64,000 bases of DNA from Delphinus delphis (GCF_949987515.2 NC_082703.1:8208680-8272679), one strand, 5' to 3'; counted from the first letter of the stretch, positions 24,161 to 36,307 are shown. A program made the numbers and translations. The notes: a model not told the origin generated them from the letters alone.

Positions 24161-24670
24161 ATCAAATACAAAACTAAAACCATCATCATTGGTGCATGCA
24201 TGCTGTGAATGGATGATATACGATAGCAATTTTCAAGGCCCATCCTGTTCGCTCATGGAGAGCTAGTGGGCAACACAAGGTCTGGCTGTTTCTCCATGTT
24301 CTAGCAAATCTCTACACAAAGTTTGATGTTTTACTCACGACTGTAGCTTCTAACGGAAATGTAAGCTCATTTCTCTTTTGGGCAGTACTGATTTCATGGC
24401 AAACACGTGGACAAAATGTGAAGAAAGGTATTCCTGAAAATAAGAATAACGCAGAGGAACTGATTAAAGAACTAAAGAGATCTTTGATGGTTCCTTCCAC
24501 TATAGATAGCCTTGAGCACTATTCTTAACTCTAATCCACCAGCGTTGTCCGAGGGAAGGTGACAGGAGCCTTGTATCCCTCATTCACAAGATGCATGGAC
24601 TACAGTGACTTTGCTTTCAGTCTTGTAGAGGAAAAAGGAAAACAGTAAAATTCATTATAAAGCTAATTTA
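24161..24670. other. Unique intronic DNA, no gene seen
   Basis: The minus frame at 24312-24500 is short and without resemblance to known proteins. Confidence 0.55.
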
Positions 24671-24685
24671 AAATGTATAACTCTG

Positions 24686-25115
24686 AATGAAATAATGCCA
24701 CTTGCAGCAACGTGGATGGACCTAGAAATGATCCTACTAAGCGAAGTAAGTCTGAGAAAGACAAATCTCATATGATATCCCTTATATGAGGACTCTAAGA
24801 GAATGATACAAAGGAACTTCTTTACAAAACAGAAACAGACTCACAGACATAGAAAACCAATTTAAGGTTACCAAAGGGGAAAGGGGTTGAGGGAGGGATA
24901 AGTCAGGAGTTTGGGATTAGCAGATACACACTACTACATATAACATAGAAAAACAAGGACCTACTTGCATAGCACAGGGAACTATATTCAATATCCTGTA
25001 ATAAACCATAATAGAAAAGAATATGTATATATATATATGTATATCTAAATCACTTTGCTGTACACCAGAAACTAACACAACATTGTACATCAACTATACT
25101 TCAATGAAGAAAAAT
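24686..25115 (+). mobile_element. LINE-1 3' end (430 bp) with target duplication
   Basis: It runs from the ORF2 end (aatgaaataatgccacttgc, gcgaagtaagtctgagaaag) through the older-type 3' UTR (acaaggacctacttgcatag) to an A-rich tail. The target duplication aaatgtataactctg (24671-24685) matches 25116-25130 with one difference. Confidence 0.93.
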
Positions 25116-25130
25116 AAATGTATAATTCTG

Positions 25131-26214
25131 TGATTTTATGTTGTTAAATGCCCTTTTCTGAATGAAATAATATTTATGGAAAATGGCTCTTATGTCTTAA
25201 TGTCCTTCCTTGAAAAAAACAAAAAAGTTGGCAACACTCGGCTAGCCCATCCTCTTACAGGGAGGGGAGGGGATTAATTTGATTGGTCTGTGAAATGCAG
25301 AAGTCCGGGAGCCACTGACTGCACTGAAGGAGCAAAGCCAAGCCGTGGCACCAGCTCACTGCCATGCAGCTGGACTAAATACATGGGGAAGCCAAAAGAA
25401 GAGGGCACTGAAGAAAGCAAAAGGGAGAAAAACAATCTGGGGAAAAACTCACACATAAGGGAATAATGAAGTCATCACAAAAAAGAATAAGAATAAAATA
25501 GAATGTGCGCCTCGGGTGTTCACAGCACATTCTCTGTTCCTGAGCCCAAAGTAATAGAGATTTTACTCAGCCAGAGAAAGTAATAAGGGGAACAAACAAA
25601 CATAAAAATGACTCAGAGTTTGATGCACGAGATGTATTGACCAAATGCTTCCCAGGCTTGGTTTGTCTGACAGCTGCTGTGGCAAACACAACGCTGGCCA
25701 TCACAGATGAGACAGTGAGAAATTACCATCCGAGAGGCAGGGTGACACTTTATCCTTTTTGCTGACTCTACCACTTGGAGCTCAGATCCCTTCCTCATAT
25801 TGATCCTGATCTCCCACCTTGACTGGTACAGAGCACTTCCAACGACAAAATCAAGTTGTTCACACGTCGCACTGTTTTACTTTGAAAATAAATGAATTTG
25901 TCACTGAGAACACATGACTCCCACAGTCTCTACATCCTTAAAACCGAGGGAGATCATGATCGCCTGGCAAGAAGGCATTAGCCTGGATGGAAACAGGATG
26001 AGAACAGGTTAAGCCGGGTGGGAACGAAGTGGGACCACATGGTTCAGGAAGAGAGAAGAGTGGATGTAAACCTCAACACGACCTCACATCAACAACATAT
26101 TAACAATGTGAGAACATCACAGAGGCAGATCTGGTTCCCCAATCATACACTATGGAGAAACAGTAAAAATAAAGCAATAAAGTGTTAATGGATTTTATTA
26201 TCTATCTAACACGA
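25131..26214. other. Unique intronic DNA, no gene seen
   Basis: Mostly AT-rich and without recognised repeats. The minus frames at 25274-25456 and 25613-25798 resemble no family. Confidence 0.55.
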
Positions 26215-26465
26215 CTACTATTAACAATAACCATTTACTATGCTACGTGGTAGGAACTCAGGTAAATGTTATAACCACGTGATCTCATTTGAATCAATCT
26301 TCACAGCGTCCCTATGAGACATTAGTATCCCATTTTGTTCATGAGGACCCTGAAGTTCAGAAATGTTACAGAATTAGCCCAAGATCAGACAGCGAATAAA
26401 AGGAGGGGCTTAGATTGAACTCTACCTGACTCATGATTCCAAGGTCCATGTTCTCAAATAATGTG
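26215..26465 (+). mobile_element. MIR SINE
   Basis: ccatttactatgctacgtgg, ctcatttgaatcaatcttca, atgaggaccctgaagttcag, then gcccaagatcagacagcgaa follow MIR from core to 3' end. Confidence 0.82.
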
Positions 26466-27137
26466 ATTTAGTAAATAATGCCTCCCTTGGATTTTAAGGC
26501 CCCCCCCAAAGATTGCTTTTTTCCAGCCCCCTGTCTTTTCAAGTAGAAAAGGTAATGATGTCATTAAAGCAAAACAAAACAAGGGATTTAGCTTTTCCAA
26601 TTATGAGGTAGAGAAAGGGGTCTAGAAGCCAGGTCTACCACTTCAACATGTGACAGTCCCGTCAAGTGAAGCTGTGGAATAAGCATGCCCATCTTGGGTT
26701 TGCCCTGGTGGAGAATGAGGTACAAGCTCCAAGAATAGGTTGTCCCCCCAACACCCCCACTGTGTCTCTGTCAGCGTTCCGATACAGTTCAGCAGACTTC
26801 CTACTTGGAGGCCACTTCCTCAGCAGGGTGGAGGTCTCACGTGATTCATCCATGGCATGCATCTTTGACCCACTGGTTCAAGGCCACAGATGCCGTCTAC
26901 AGCTGTGCAATGTGGCTTATTTTTTCATGTGAGGCAAGTTGGGCCACTTGAGAAGTAGAGGCGGAGTGTAGACTAGGACCACCTCTTTTGGGAACAGAAC
27001 TTCTGTCTGCCTGACTCACTCTGTTGCTCACACTGGTTTTCTCTTTATCCAGCTCTTCTTACATGGATTCATCACGTCCTTCAGAGCCCAGGTCATGTCC
27101 ACCCAACACATGTAACTCCTTGATGAATCAGTCTATC
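26466..27137. other. Unique intronic DNA, no gene seen
   Basis: Opposed frames at 26662-26862 (-) and 26666-26932 (+) overlap and neither looks like a protein. Confidence 0.55.
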
Positions 27138-27461
27138 ATTTTTTTAAATTTTATTTACTTTTGGCTGCGTTGAGTCTTCGTTGCTGTGCGTGGGCTTTTC
27201 TCTAGTTGCGACGAGCGGGAACTACTCTTCGCTGCGGTGCGCAGGCCTCATTGCAGTGGCTTCTCTTGTTGCGGAGCACGGGCTCTAGGCGCGCGGGCTT
27301 CAGTAGTTGTGGCGCATGGGCTCTAGAGCTTAGGCTCAGTAGTTGTGGCACATGGGCTTAGCTGCTCTGCAGCATGTGGGATCTTCCTGGACCAGGGCTT
27401 GAACCCGTATCCCCTGCATTGGCAGGCGGATTCTTAACCACTGCATCACCAGGGAAGCCCT
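27138..27461 (-). mobile_element. Long-form CHR SINE, minus strand
   Basis: Antisense of the CHR head (ccactgcatcaccagggaag) at the right end, antisense body (gtagttgtggcacatgggct), and a T-rich tail at the left end. It is more diverged than most copies here. No clear target duplication was found. Confidence 0.93.
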
Positions 27462-29719
27462 CACCACCAGTTTTATTCTAAAGACAGACAAATTCACGAA
27501 ACCAAGCCAGGACTGAAGGAAAACTCTGCCTGTGTGGGCTCAGCGGCTCCCCAGCACTAAGGACGAGCCTCCTTGGGGAGCTGGAGAGTCTGAACTAAGG
27601 AGATAGGCAGACACATGTCTGTGCCCAAATGATCGTAGCTGTGGCAGGCAGGGTACACCCCAGAGAACAGCAGGCCAGAAGGGCAGCACGGGGCCTTCCC
27701 CTTCACCTGCTGCAGCAGCACAGGCCACAGTGGGACATCTGCACCCTCTGAGCCCTACAGAGGCCGACGCCCGGTGCAGCGAGAGCAGGCCCGTGCTCCC
27801 TTCTTCCACCACCATGCCCTCTGGACATGGGAGGCGTGGCTGCCGTCCACGTCCGTTCACCTGGAAGTGGGCCTGGGGCAGTCAGACATGCCCTGGGAAC
27901 TGGGCCCTGGGAACATCTCCATCACAGCCCAGTGTCCAGGTTGGGGGGGCAGGGGCGGCAGCAGGGCCAGCAGAAGCCCAGAGTCTCATACGCTGTGGCA
28001 GCAACCACAGGGCAAGCCATTCTGGGCACCACTGTGAGGTTAAATGTCGCCAGACAGTTGGCAGAGCGATGGAGGCAGCCCAGACGCGGCCCTGCCTCTC
28101 TGCTTCCCAAACAAGCACTGTGCCGGCCACATTCCCTGCAACACACGCACACAGGAAGGCGGCTCTTCACTGCCAAGGCACAGGAGGATGGACACACAGC
28201 CACGCACACCTCGGCCTCGGGGACGCCCTGAAGAGGATCACATGGGGACACAAGGCTGGGCGGGAACCTGGGCCGGAGCCCAAACTCTAGGTAATGCCCG
28301 AACAGCCAGCCTCTGCAGCCCCAAAACAACACGAGGAGCTCCCGATTCCACGCTGGCGTTCGGTGCAGTTCCTTGGAAATTCCCTTGGTGACTCCTGAGG
28401 GCCAGGAGGGAGGCTTTCATAGTGTGTCGGGAAACGGTGGCCTGAAGACGGGTATTTCCTACCTTCAGATAAAACAGACCCAGAAACGACATCTGCCATG
28501 GGTTTTGTAGTTTAACGCCCTCTTTGATCCACATTCCCTCACTTAATTCTCACAGAGCTGGGGCGGCGGGAGGGGGGGGCTAAGGACCCCCTGATACCCT
28601 TTCCTGGGGCGCACGCATTTACAGAAAGAAAGTGTCCACAACGGCTGTATCCCCTACTCCCCACTGGACGCAGCGAGACTGCCTAAAAACATGCCAGTGG
28701 TCCCCTGGATGACCGCCCTTCCTAGGCCCTGCTAGGCCTCCGCTGACATACTACACTTTCCGTTTTCAAAGGAAGACTCCACAGCTCCGCCCACCATGGC
28801 CCAGTGAGTAGCAGAGGATGCCCAGCATGGAAGGGCCTGAATCTCCTTGTTTGCAGACATCACCCACCAAGGAGACAGGTGCAGAGAAAACAGAGCCTTT
28901 TCGTGACCAGACCCGGGGCTTCGTGTGTTCGCGGCAGGAATAAGGGGCCGCAGCCGCAGAGGCACGAAAGACGAGCTCCATCCATTGGGCCCTGGGGTTC
29001 CGGCCTCAAGCGCCTCCTCCCTCCTCCAGCCTGATGGAGGCGTGGCCTCCCACGCGACGCCCTGGAGAAGATCTCCGCCAGTCCGCTCCCGGGGTACAGA
29101 GGTGCAGTTTTATCCTGACTGAAGATGGAGCAGAAACCTGGCCTCTGCAGGCTTCTCTCTGCTCCCCGAATAAAACCAGCACGGCGGGGCGCGTCTGCTG
29201 GTCACCGAGGTGTGCGGACCTCCCCACCGCCTAGAGTCGATCCTCGCGAGTCCAGCTGGTTGTATTCTACAAAGTCACCGCAAACACGGCGTTTGCTCAT
29301 CATAGAAGAAACAGGTACACAGGTACGTACGCATCTCACGCAGATTAGAATCTTCATTCCTCACTCATCCTGGTACATTCTGTTTCCTTTATTTTACAAA
29401 ACAGAAAACGAGGCGCCGCAAGTATGTACCATGTCTTAGAGGACAGGGGCCAGAGCTGGGTTCCATCCAGTCCCCACTGACCAGCCCCTGGACCGTGAGT
29501 GGTGATTCTGAGGCTACAAATAAAGTTACAGAGTAGGCAGATTCAGAAACACGGAACTTGCAGGTATTGGGATGGACGACGCGGTTTTCCCTGGGTCTCC
29601 GTGTCGGCCTGCGGACCCGCAGCAGGCCCATCCCAGCCCCCCACCTGCTCGGCGCCGTCCTCACCACACAGCCCGACTCAAGCCACACACTCCGACCTGA
29701 CGCCCGGGGACCATGGCTC
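27462..29719 (-). other. GC-rich stretch of unknown origin next to the MAPK8IP3 pseudogene
   Basis: This 2.2-kb stretch is markedly richer in G, C and CpG than its surroundings. Long frames occur on both strands (27730-28290 plus, 27922-28332 minus) but overlap and resemble no family, as expected from GC-rich non-coding DNA. On the minus strand an AATAAA lies near 27470-27476, close to its 3' edge. It might be the remainder of the MAPK8IP3 retrocopy, including its 3' UTR, with internal loss; I could not confirm this. A possible MIR relic lies at about 29390-29500. Confidence 0.4.
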
Positions 29720-30365
29720 CTCTAGGGGGAGGGCACCAGGCGCTGGCGTCCGGCTTCCTGCTCTACCTCCTCCCCGGCAGGGTGCTCTCGGTCTGGCTGC
29801 TCCCCGCGACCTGCCGCATCTCGGACCTCCCGATGTGCTCCCCGTAGGTCTGGATCACCTCGGTGTGCCGCTGGTGCAGGGCGTTGCACTCCTCCTGCAT
29901 CTCTGACGCTGGCTCCTCCAGCCGGGAAATCTGATCTGCAGAGTTTCTGGCCTTCAATTCCGGCTGGCGGGGTCTGAAATTTGCAGTGTTCCACCTGGAT
30001 TTGTAGCTCTTCCTTCTCTTGTTCCAAGGCATTTTCACACTCGATAAACTTCTCCTCGGCCTGCTTGCGCAGCACCTTCTCCGGCTACTACTGGGTGAGC
30101 AGAGGCTCGTCCTCGCACAGCGGCTCCAGCGCCGCCTCGTGCTCCTCTGCTTCTTGCTGAGCGCCGAGTCCAAGTGCTCGAGGACGCTGACCACGAGTGG
30201 CATCAGCTCCTTGACCACCTCCTCGGTGCAGCAGTGGATGAGGCGCTCGGACTCGCGGTAGATGGACACCCGCTCCGACAGCACCGAGCCAGAGCAGTAG
30301 TCGCCCTGGTACACGACCACGGCGCCGCCCTTGTCCGTCTGGATCTCCATCATCGCGGCCACCGC
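29720..30365 (-). pseudogene. MAPK8IP3: Processed pseudogene of MAPK8IP3 (JIP3), 5' part
   Basis: Minus-strand translation gives MMEIQTDKGGAVVVYQGDYC from about 30353, then SGSVLSERVS, IYRESERLIHCC and EEVVKELMPLVVSVLEHLDS. In a second frame (30075 downward) it gives [20 protein letters not shown] and ELQIQVEH, and back in the first frame it gives [20 protein letters not shown] and [10 protein letters not shown]. This is the N-terminal RH1 region and leucine zipper of the JNK-interacting scaffold JIP3, which binds kinesin and dynactin and JNK-pathway kinases. Compared with the family, a few residues after SERVS are missing and at least two frameshifts are present (near residue 78 and in the zipper). 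The exons run together without introns, so it is a retrocopy. JIP4 (SPAG9) is the close alternative, but the MMEIQ start favours JIP3. Confidence 0.88.
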
Positions 30366-30670
30366 CGCCGCCAGCGGATACCGATCTTGGTCTCATTCTT
30401 GAGACTTTTCTGCAAGTTTGAAGTTACTTATTTACAAATACAGAATTTTCATAAAGTCACTTCCCATGATGACACAGAGACACACACATTTACAACTTCC
30501 TACACGCTTCCTTGTTGCCACCTAACTATTGGGTCCTTGAACTAAAATATATACGGACATGGAAAAATACAGACAGACACATAAATCTGGCATCTCACTT
30601 CTCTGATTCGAATCCTTCACTGGCTCCCTATCCCCTGCGAGCAAATAGGCCAAGTTTTTCTAAACAACAA
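30366..30670. other. Unique intronic DNA right of the pseudogene
   Basis: The first 30 or so bases are GC-rich (accgccgccgccagcgg) and probably still 5' UTR of the retrocopied mRNA. GC content drops abruptly after about 30395, which fits the insertion border. Confidence 0.5.
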
Positions 30671-30671
30671 A

Positions 30672-30860
30672 GATTTACTCTACAGCACAGGGAACTATAT
30701 TCAATACCTTGTAATAAACTATAATGGAAAGGAATGGGAAAAAGTGAATATACATATATACACACATATAGGTATAACTAAATCATTTTGCATTTTGGAA
30801 ACTAATACAATATTGTAAATCAACTATACTTCAATAGATTTTTTTAAAAATTTAAAAAAG
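30672..30860 (+). mobile_element. LINE-1 3' UTR tail fragment
   Basis: Only the last 190 bp of the older L1 3' UTR type: ctacagcacagggaactata, tcaactatacttcaatag, A-rich end. The flanks aggccaagtttttct and aatcaaagttttttag may be an imperfect target duplication. Confidence 0.88.
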
Positions 30861-31077
30861 AAGAAAAATCAAAGTTTTTTAGATGGCCAACAAGACTTTC
30901 CATCAGTCTTCACTTCAGTGATTCTTCCCCGTGTCCTTTAGGGTCTCTCAAAAAGAAACTAACTGTGCTTCCTGGCCAACCATGCTGTTTGATACCTGCC
31001 TGCTTTTAATCAAGCTGATCCTGCACCTTGAGCTTTCTGTGTAACTTTCTACCATGGTGACCTCTTATTCATCCTTC
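30861..31077. other. Unique intronic DNA
   Basis: A short stretch between two L1 tails; nothing recognised. Confidence 0.55.
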
Positions 31078-31092
31078 AAAACCTCTATGGGA

Positions 31093-31589
31093 GAAATTGA
31101 GCTATTTGTAATGAGGTGGATGGACCTAGAGTCTGTCATACAGAGTGAAGTAAGTCAGAAAGAGAAAGACAAATACCATATGCTAACGCATATATATGGA
31201 ATTTAAGAAAAAGAAAAATGTCAAGAAGAATCTAGGGGTAAGACAGGAATAAAGACACAGACCTACTGAAGAATGGACTTGAGGATATGGGGAGGGGAAA
31301 GGGTAAGCCGTGACAAAGCGAAAGAGAGGCATGGACATATATACACTACCAAACGTAAGGTAGATAGCTAGTGGGAAGCAGCCGCATAGCACAGGGTGAT
31401 CAGCTCGGTGCTTTGTGACCGCCTGGAGGGGTGGGATAGGGAGGGTGGGAGGGAGGGAGACGCAAGAGGGAAGAGGTATGGGAACATATGTATATGTATA
31501 ACTGATTCACTTTGTTATGAAGCAGAAACTAACACACCACTGTAAAGCAATTATACTCCAATAAAGATGTAAAAAAACCCAAAAACAAA
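31093..31589 (+). mobile_element. LINE-1 3' end (497 bp), copy-A type, with target duplication
   Basis: It runs from the ORF2 end through the G-rich 3' UTR (gggagggagggagacgcaag) to the tail after ataaagatgt. The exact 15-bp target duplication aaaacctctatggga lies at 31078-31092 and 31590-31604. The exact duplication suggests a relatively young insertion. Confidence 0.96.
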
Positions 31590-31604
31590 AAAACCTCTAT
31601 GGGA

Positions 31605-32029
31605 AGTACATTCGGCAGGGTCTTGGTTGACCACTCTGGCCAAAAGAAATAATCATGTCCCTCCTATTTTATTAATGTTCTATTATTAGAGGTAGCACAC
31701 TCTGTTTTAGATAGTTATTTACACATTCATTTCATTTATTGGATGCTTGGGCTTGTCAGGAATAGAGACTGTGCCTCATTCCTGGGTATGCCTTGAGGCA
31801 AAGAAGCCATCTATTGAAGTAGTGACAGATTAAAGCTGTATTAGACCAAGCAAGAGACCTGTCCATGAGCTGTCTTTAAATCACGCTCTGGTGTCAGTTA
31901 CAACTGACCCAGCACCAATGGGATGGTCGTGTGATGTAACACAAAGAATCCAACATGGGAATCAGATACAGCTCTGCTGGAATCACTACTTCCTCGCTTA
32001 CTGGGCACAGGGTTAAACAGCAAGACACT
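31605..32029. other. Unique intronic DNA, possible old repeat relics
   Basis: A short L2-like phrase (tagagactgtgcctcattc) near 31764-31782 is the only hint. No gene was seen. Confidence 0.45.
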
Positions 32030-32235
32030 ATAGGGTTGTCTAAAGATGTGGGCTTTGAAATCGAAGAGAACTAAGGCCCCTCACTCTCACGGGAACTTTG
32101 GGGAAGTTACTTAATTTAAGCCTCAATCTCCACATCTGTAAAGTGAAAATGATAACAGTACCTAACTCAGCTGTGAGAATGAACTAGGACGACACATGGC
32201 AAGTGCCTAGCAGAGGGCCTGGCACGTGGTCCTCA
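32030..32235 (-). mobile_element. MIR SINE, minus strand
   Basis: ggggaagttacttaatttaa, aatctccacatctgtaaagt, tacctaactcagctgtgaga, then agagggcctggcacgtggt are the antisense MIR sequence. Confidence 0.82.
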
Positions 32236-34364
32236 CGTGTAGGGCAGCTAACAACCACGGCCATTCGTGAGGATTCTAACATCGTGGCTCTGAGTGAAAT
32301 GACCTATACACACAATCCAGCATTTGTCAGCTCCCATCTGCTTGGAGGTCTTTTCTCCCCATTAGCTTTGTTATCTTTTTTCTTTATCTGCCATTACCAT
32401 CACCCCTCTACAGCGCCAATTCCTATCAATGATTATTTGAATGAGTTAATTAAAAAGGAGAATGTGAGTTCCCTGCCTATCAAGGAGGCACATTTTTCCG
32501 GGCAAATGCATGACGTTCATTCCCACGTAATACTCTACTCCTTCCAAACATACACAGATATGGTAGCTAAGGTATTTCAAGCAGTACACAGATGACAAGG
32601 AAAGGTCAAACGGACCACCTAGCCTCATACAGAACTTAGGTACCAGTGACTGCTCCTGTCCAGCTGGGGTGGCATTAGGCAGATCTGCTCTTCTGTTCCC
32701 CTGCTGTGGCACAGCTGCCTCCCAGAGGTGATCCCCGAATGCTACTGTGGAGCTGGCACACCAATCAGCCATCTGACACTTCCTGCACACAGAAATCGAT
32801 GTTTAGACCATCACTTGTAACTAGCAGGGGCCAGTGCTGGTGGTGCACGGAGGATGACAGCTCTCACACATGATGAACGAGCACATCTAGACAGAGAATC
32901 TGTTGGGATGACTGACAGTCAGGTCTGTAAGGCAAGACTGAATCAACAATTAAAAGAACAGTTCCAATTCCGTTAAGCCCTAGCCAAGGCAGACTCCATT
33001 ATATTTAAATCAAAAGTCACCACAGCGGGATGTTTTTTCTCGGAAGCTTAACTGACAGAGGCAAGTGAATTGGAGTTCTATGCAGATGTGAGCTATGCTA
33101 AGCTAGAGTGGCAGGCCTGTCCTTTAGGGTGTGGAAGCCACTGTGACTTGCACCAGCTAAAGCTCTGGGAGTTTCATGGAGTCGCTCTTGCACTCAATGT
33201 ACTTACTGCGCTGAATCTCAGGTGGCTCCGTGGGAAGATCACAGCTTCTTAAGATTTTACAGAGTGAAGAAGCGTGAGAGCTGTACAGGGCGATGAAAGA
33301 GGCCATCTAGGGTTCTTGAAACAGACACAAATTCTGGATCTGAAGCTAACTTGTCATAAGATGAGCTGGGCGTATCTCCACAGTACCCGGAGGCAGGTGC
33401 TTATTCTGCGGGTCTCTAATGACCCCACGAAGGAGAAACGGGCACACTCTATTTGACTAGCAGTTACGTGAAAAATCATGCAGGGTGCTGGTGTACCTTT
33501 CAGTTGCCCAAAGTTAACTAAAAACAAAAGGCATTAGAGAAGGCGGCATTTCTTCCCCAAGAGACCAGACAGGTAGCCAGCAGAATCTGGGAATCACAGC
33601 AGAGGATCACCAGGAGAAGCTGTGATGGCACTGGTTGGTGGTTTCTATTTGAATAAGTTCTGCCTAAAAAACAAAGGCAGTCTACATTTGCTAAGTGTAT
33701 CAGGATGGCATGTGGTGTGCTTCAGAGAAGCATTAAAATCCACGCTCCCTCAGCAGGGTCAGGACGGAGTTCTTGATTCACGCCCATGGAGCGTTACTGC
33801 TGAATTACAGAACGGCAGCTCTTTATGTGGAAGCTTTTACGTCTGCGTGATTCAGGACATAAAGCCTGTTTCTGGCTGCTGAACTGTGTAAGGCGGCACA
33901 GGACAGAGGAATCGTTCTACACCTTCGCTATGTTAACTCAGAAATTACGCATTTCCTTTTCTTATGTGTTTTTCTTTCGATGTTTACTACTGATTGATTG
34001 ACTGCTGACCTTCTCGTATTTTCCTCCACACTGCCTTCCCTCTTGATCTGTTTGTTTGTGCTCCCAATTTGAGAGACCTTAAGCACAATACAAAAATTTT
34101 ATATTTTGAAAGGATAAAGCATGTAATTTTCTGCCGGAGGAAAAAAAAGAGGAGGGGAAGAGAGGGCGGAGGATAAAGAGATATTCTGCATCCCATCAAA
34201 GTTTGTTCAAAGTGGTCACTGGCACGAAGCAACTCTGCCAGTGCATCTCTGGGACTTGAAAACAAGGCAGATTCCAAGGCCAGCGAATGATGGGGTTTCA
34301 TTGCAATTGGGGAACAGTTAGGCTCAGCCCTGGAATCACAGCCAAGAGTAAAGAAAGGGAGGAA
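32236..34364. other. Unique intronic DNA, no gene seen
   Basis: Frames at 32203-32595 (+, 130 codons, starting in the MIR), 32446-32790 (-) and 33987-34379 (-) overlap in part and resemble no family. No exon with good splice sites was recognised. Confidence 0.5.
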
Positions 34365-34738
34365 ACCGTATGAGATCACTTAGACGTGGAATCTAAAATA
34401 TGACACAGATGAACTTATCTACGAAACAGAAACAGACTCACAGACATAGAGAACAGACTTGTGGCTGCCAAGGGGGGAGAGGGGCGGGGGATAGATGGAT
34501 TGGGAGTCTGGGGTTAGAAGATACAAACTATTATATATAGGATGGATAAACAACAAGGTCCTACTGTATAGCACAGTAAACACTGTTCAATAACCTGTGA
34601 AAAGCCATAATGGAAAGGAATATGAAAAAGAACGTGTGTGTATATATATATGTATAACGGAATCATTGTGCTATACGGCAGAAGGTAACACTACATTATA
34701 AATCAACTATACTTCAATGAAATAAGTTTAAAAAAAGA
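34365..34738 (+). mobile_element. LINE-1 3' end fragment (older 3' UTR type)
   Basis: atgagatcacttagacgtgg, acgaaacagaaacagactca, caacaaggtcctactgtata, tcaactatacttcaatgaa. The flanks aagaaagggaggaaa and aagaaattgaggaaa could be a degraded target duplication. Confidence 0.9.
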
Positions 34739-34929
34739 AATTGAGGAAAAGCAGTAGGCTTGCGTGTGTGCATATACACATATGCCTTCACTTATGCCAT
34801 TATCTTGTGTCCATACTCTTAGTTGCATATGCATGAAATAAGATGGTGGGCGAGCAAAGGACGGGCTTCTTATCTTACTCAGCTTGTGCTCAGCATACAA
34901 CGTCCAACACATAAAGAAGCTTCATCAGG
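34739..34929. other. Unique intronic DNA
   Basis: Nothing recognised. Confidence 0.5.
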
Positions 34930-35145
34930 TCGAGTTTAAGAGAACAGGCTCAGAAGCCAGGCTGTCTGGATTCAACGATTGGCTTAATCATTCAGTAACT
35001 GTGCCCTTGAGTAAGCTGCTTAATTATTCTGTGCCTCAGTTTCCTTATTTATAAAACTGGCGTGTAATTGTCACCTACCTCAGAAAGTTGCTGTGAGAGT
35101 TCAGTGAACAGTGCCTGGCATGGAGTGCAAATGCAATGAAATGTT
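34930..35145 (-). mobile_element. MIR SINE, minus strand
   Basis: caggctgtctggattcaacg, tgagtaagctgcttaattat, ctcagtttccttatttataa, acagtgcctggcatggagtg: a complete antisense MIR. Confidence 0.88.
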
Positions 35146-35557
35146 AGCAACAGAGTAGTTTCTCCATGAAGTTATAGATGGAATCAATGATGCTGTAAAA
35201 CAGAGATGCTGCTATATTTGGCTACCCACACATGGTAGCTTTAAGGACCAAATGAGTCAATATATATGAAAATCTTTGTAAATTTGAAAGTGATCATTTG
35301 AATTTAACAGTTTATTGTTATGTATACCACTAAGACGTAGAGGCTTCCAGACTATTCCCAGAAGCCTAGGTGTTATCTGCTAAGGTGGGAGGTGGGAGGG
35401 ATGGGGTGGAAAAGGATACTGAAAGGTATCATTTGCATTTCCTATCCTGAAGGGAATTAGCTTGAGGAAATACGACGTACAGTCATAGAATTTAAATACA
35501 AGAGGTAGGGGGGAAAAAAATGAAAACAAACAAAAAAAGTGCTCATAGCATTACGCT
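35146..35557. other. Unique intronic DNA
   Basis: No recognised feature. Confidence 0.5.
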
Positions 35558-35575
35558 ATAAAAGTGTTTTGGAAG

Positions 35576-35868
35576 GGGCTTCCCTGGTGGTGCAGTGGTT
35601 AAGAATCCGCCTGCCAATGCAGGGGACATGGGTTTGAGCCCTGCTCCGGGAAGATCCCACATGCTGCAGAGCAACTAAGCCCGTGCACCACAACTACTGA
35701 GCCTAAGCTCTAGAGCCCATGAGCCACAACTACTGAGCCCGCGCGCCTAGAGCCCATGCTCTGCAACAAAGAGAAGCCACTGCAATGAGAAGCCCGTGCA
35801 CCACAATGAAGAGTAGCCGCCGCTCGCTGCAATTAGAGAAAGCCCGCGCAGCAACTAAGACGCAACAC
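35576..35868 (+). mobile_element. Long-form CHR SINE with purine microsatellite tail
   Basis: Full CHR head (cttccctggtggtgcagtgg) and long body with two related cacaactactgagcc blocks. The A-rich tail has become the long GA tract that follows. Confidence 0.94.
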
Positions 35869-36185
35869 AGGAAAGAAGGAAGGAAAGAAAGGAGGGAGGG
35901 AGAGGGAGAGAAGGGGAGAGGGAGAGAGGGAGGGAGGGAGAGAGAGAGAGAGAGAGGGAGGGAGGGAGGGAGGGAGGGGGAGAGGGGGAGAGGGGAGAGG
36001 GGGAGAGGGGGAGAGGGGGAGAGGGGGAGAGAGGGAGAGAGGGAGAGAGGGAGAGAGGGAGAGAGGGAGAGAGGGAGAGAGGGAGAGAGGGAGAGAGGGA
36101 GAGAGGGAGAGAGAGACAGAGAGAAAAAGGGAGAAAGAGAAAAAGAGAGAGACAGAGAAAGAGAAAAAGAGAAAGAAAGAAAGAG
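35869..36185 (+). repeat. (GGGAGA)n-type polypurine tract
   Basis: 35869-36116 is 248 bp of uninterrupted purine on the plus strand. It continues with only two C interruptions (about 36117 and 36152) to 36185. Units are gagggaga, gggagg and gagaga. All frames across it are artefacts (REGEREREGE on plus, SLPLSLSPS on minus). Confidence 0.98.
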
Positions 36186-36189
36186 TTTA

Positions 36190-36305
36190 GGGAATTCCCT
36201 TGTGGTCCAGTGGTCAGGACTCTGCACTCTCACTGCAGAGGGCCCAGGTTTAATCCCTGGTCGGGGAATTAAAATCCCACAAATTGTGTGGCATGGCAAA
36301 AAAAT
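36190..36305 (+). mobile_element. CHR-1-like short SINE
   Basis: gggaattcccttgtggtcca head, tRNA-like body (ggtttaatccctggtcggg), and a short A-rich tail near 36298-36310. Confidence 0.88.
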
Positions 36306-36307
36306 AA

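Noticed and set aside
27730..28391. 186-codon and overlapping frames in the GC-rich stretch
   Set aside because: Several overlapping frames on both strands at once, none resembling a family; high GC lowers stop frequency.
30174..30545. Plus-strand 123-codon frame across the pseudogene
   Set aside because: It is the antisense shadow of the MAPK8IP3 retrocopy.
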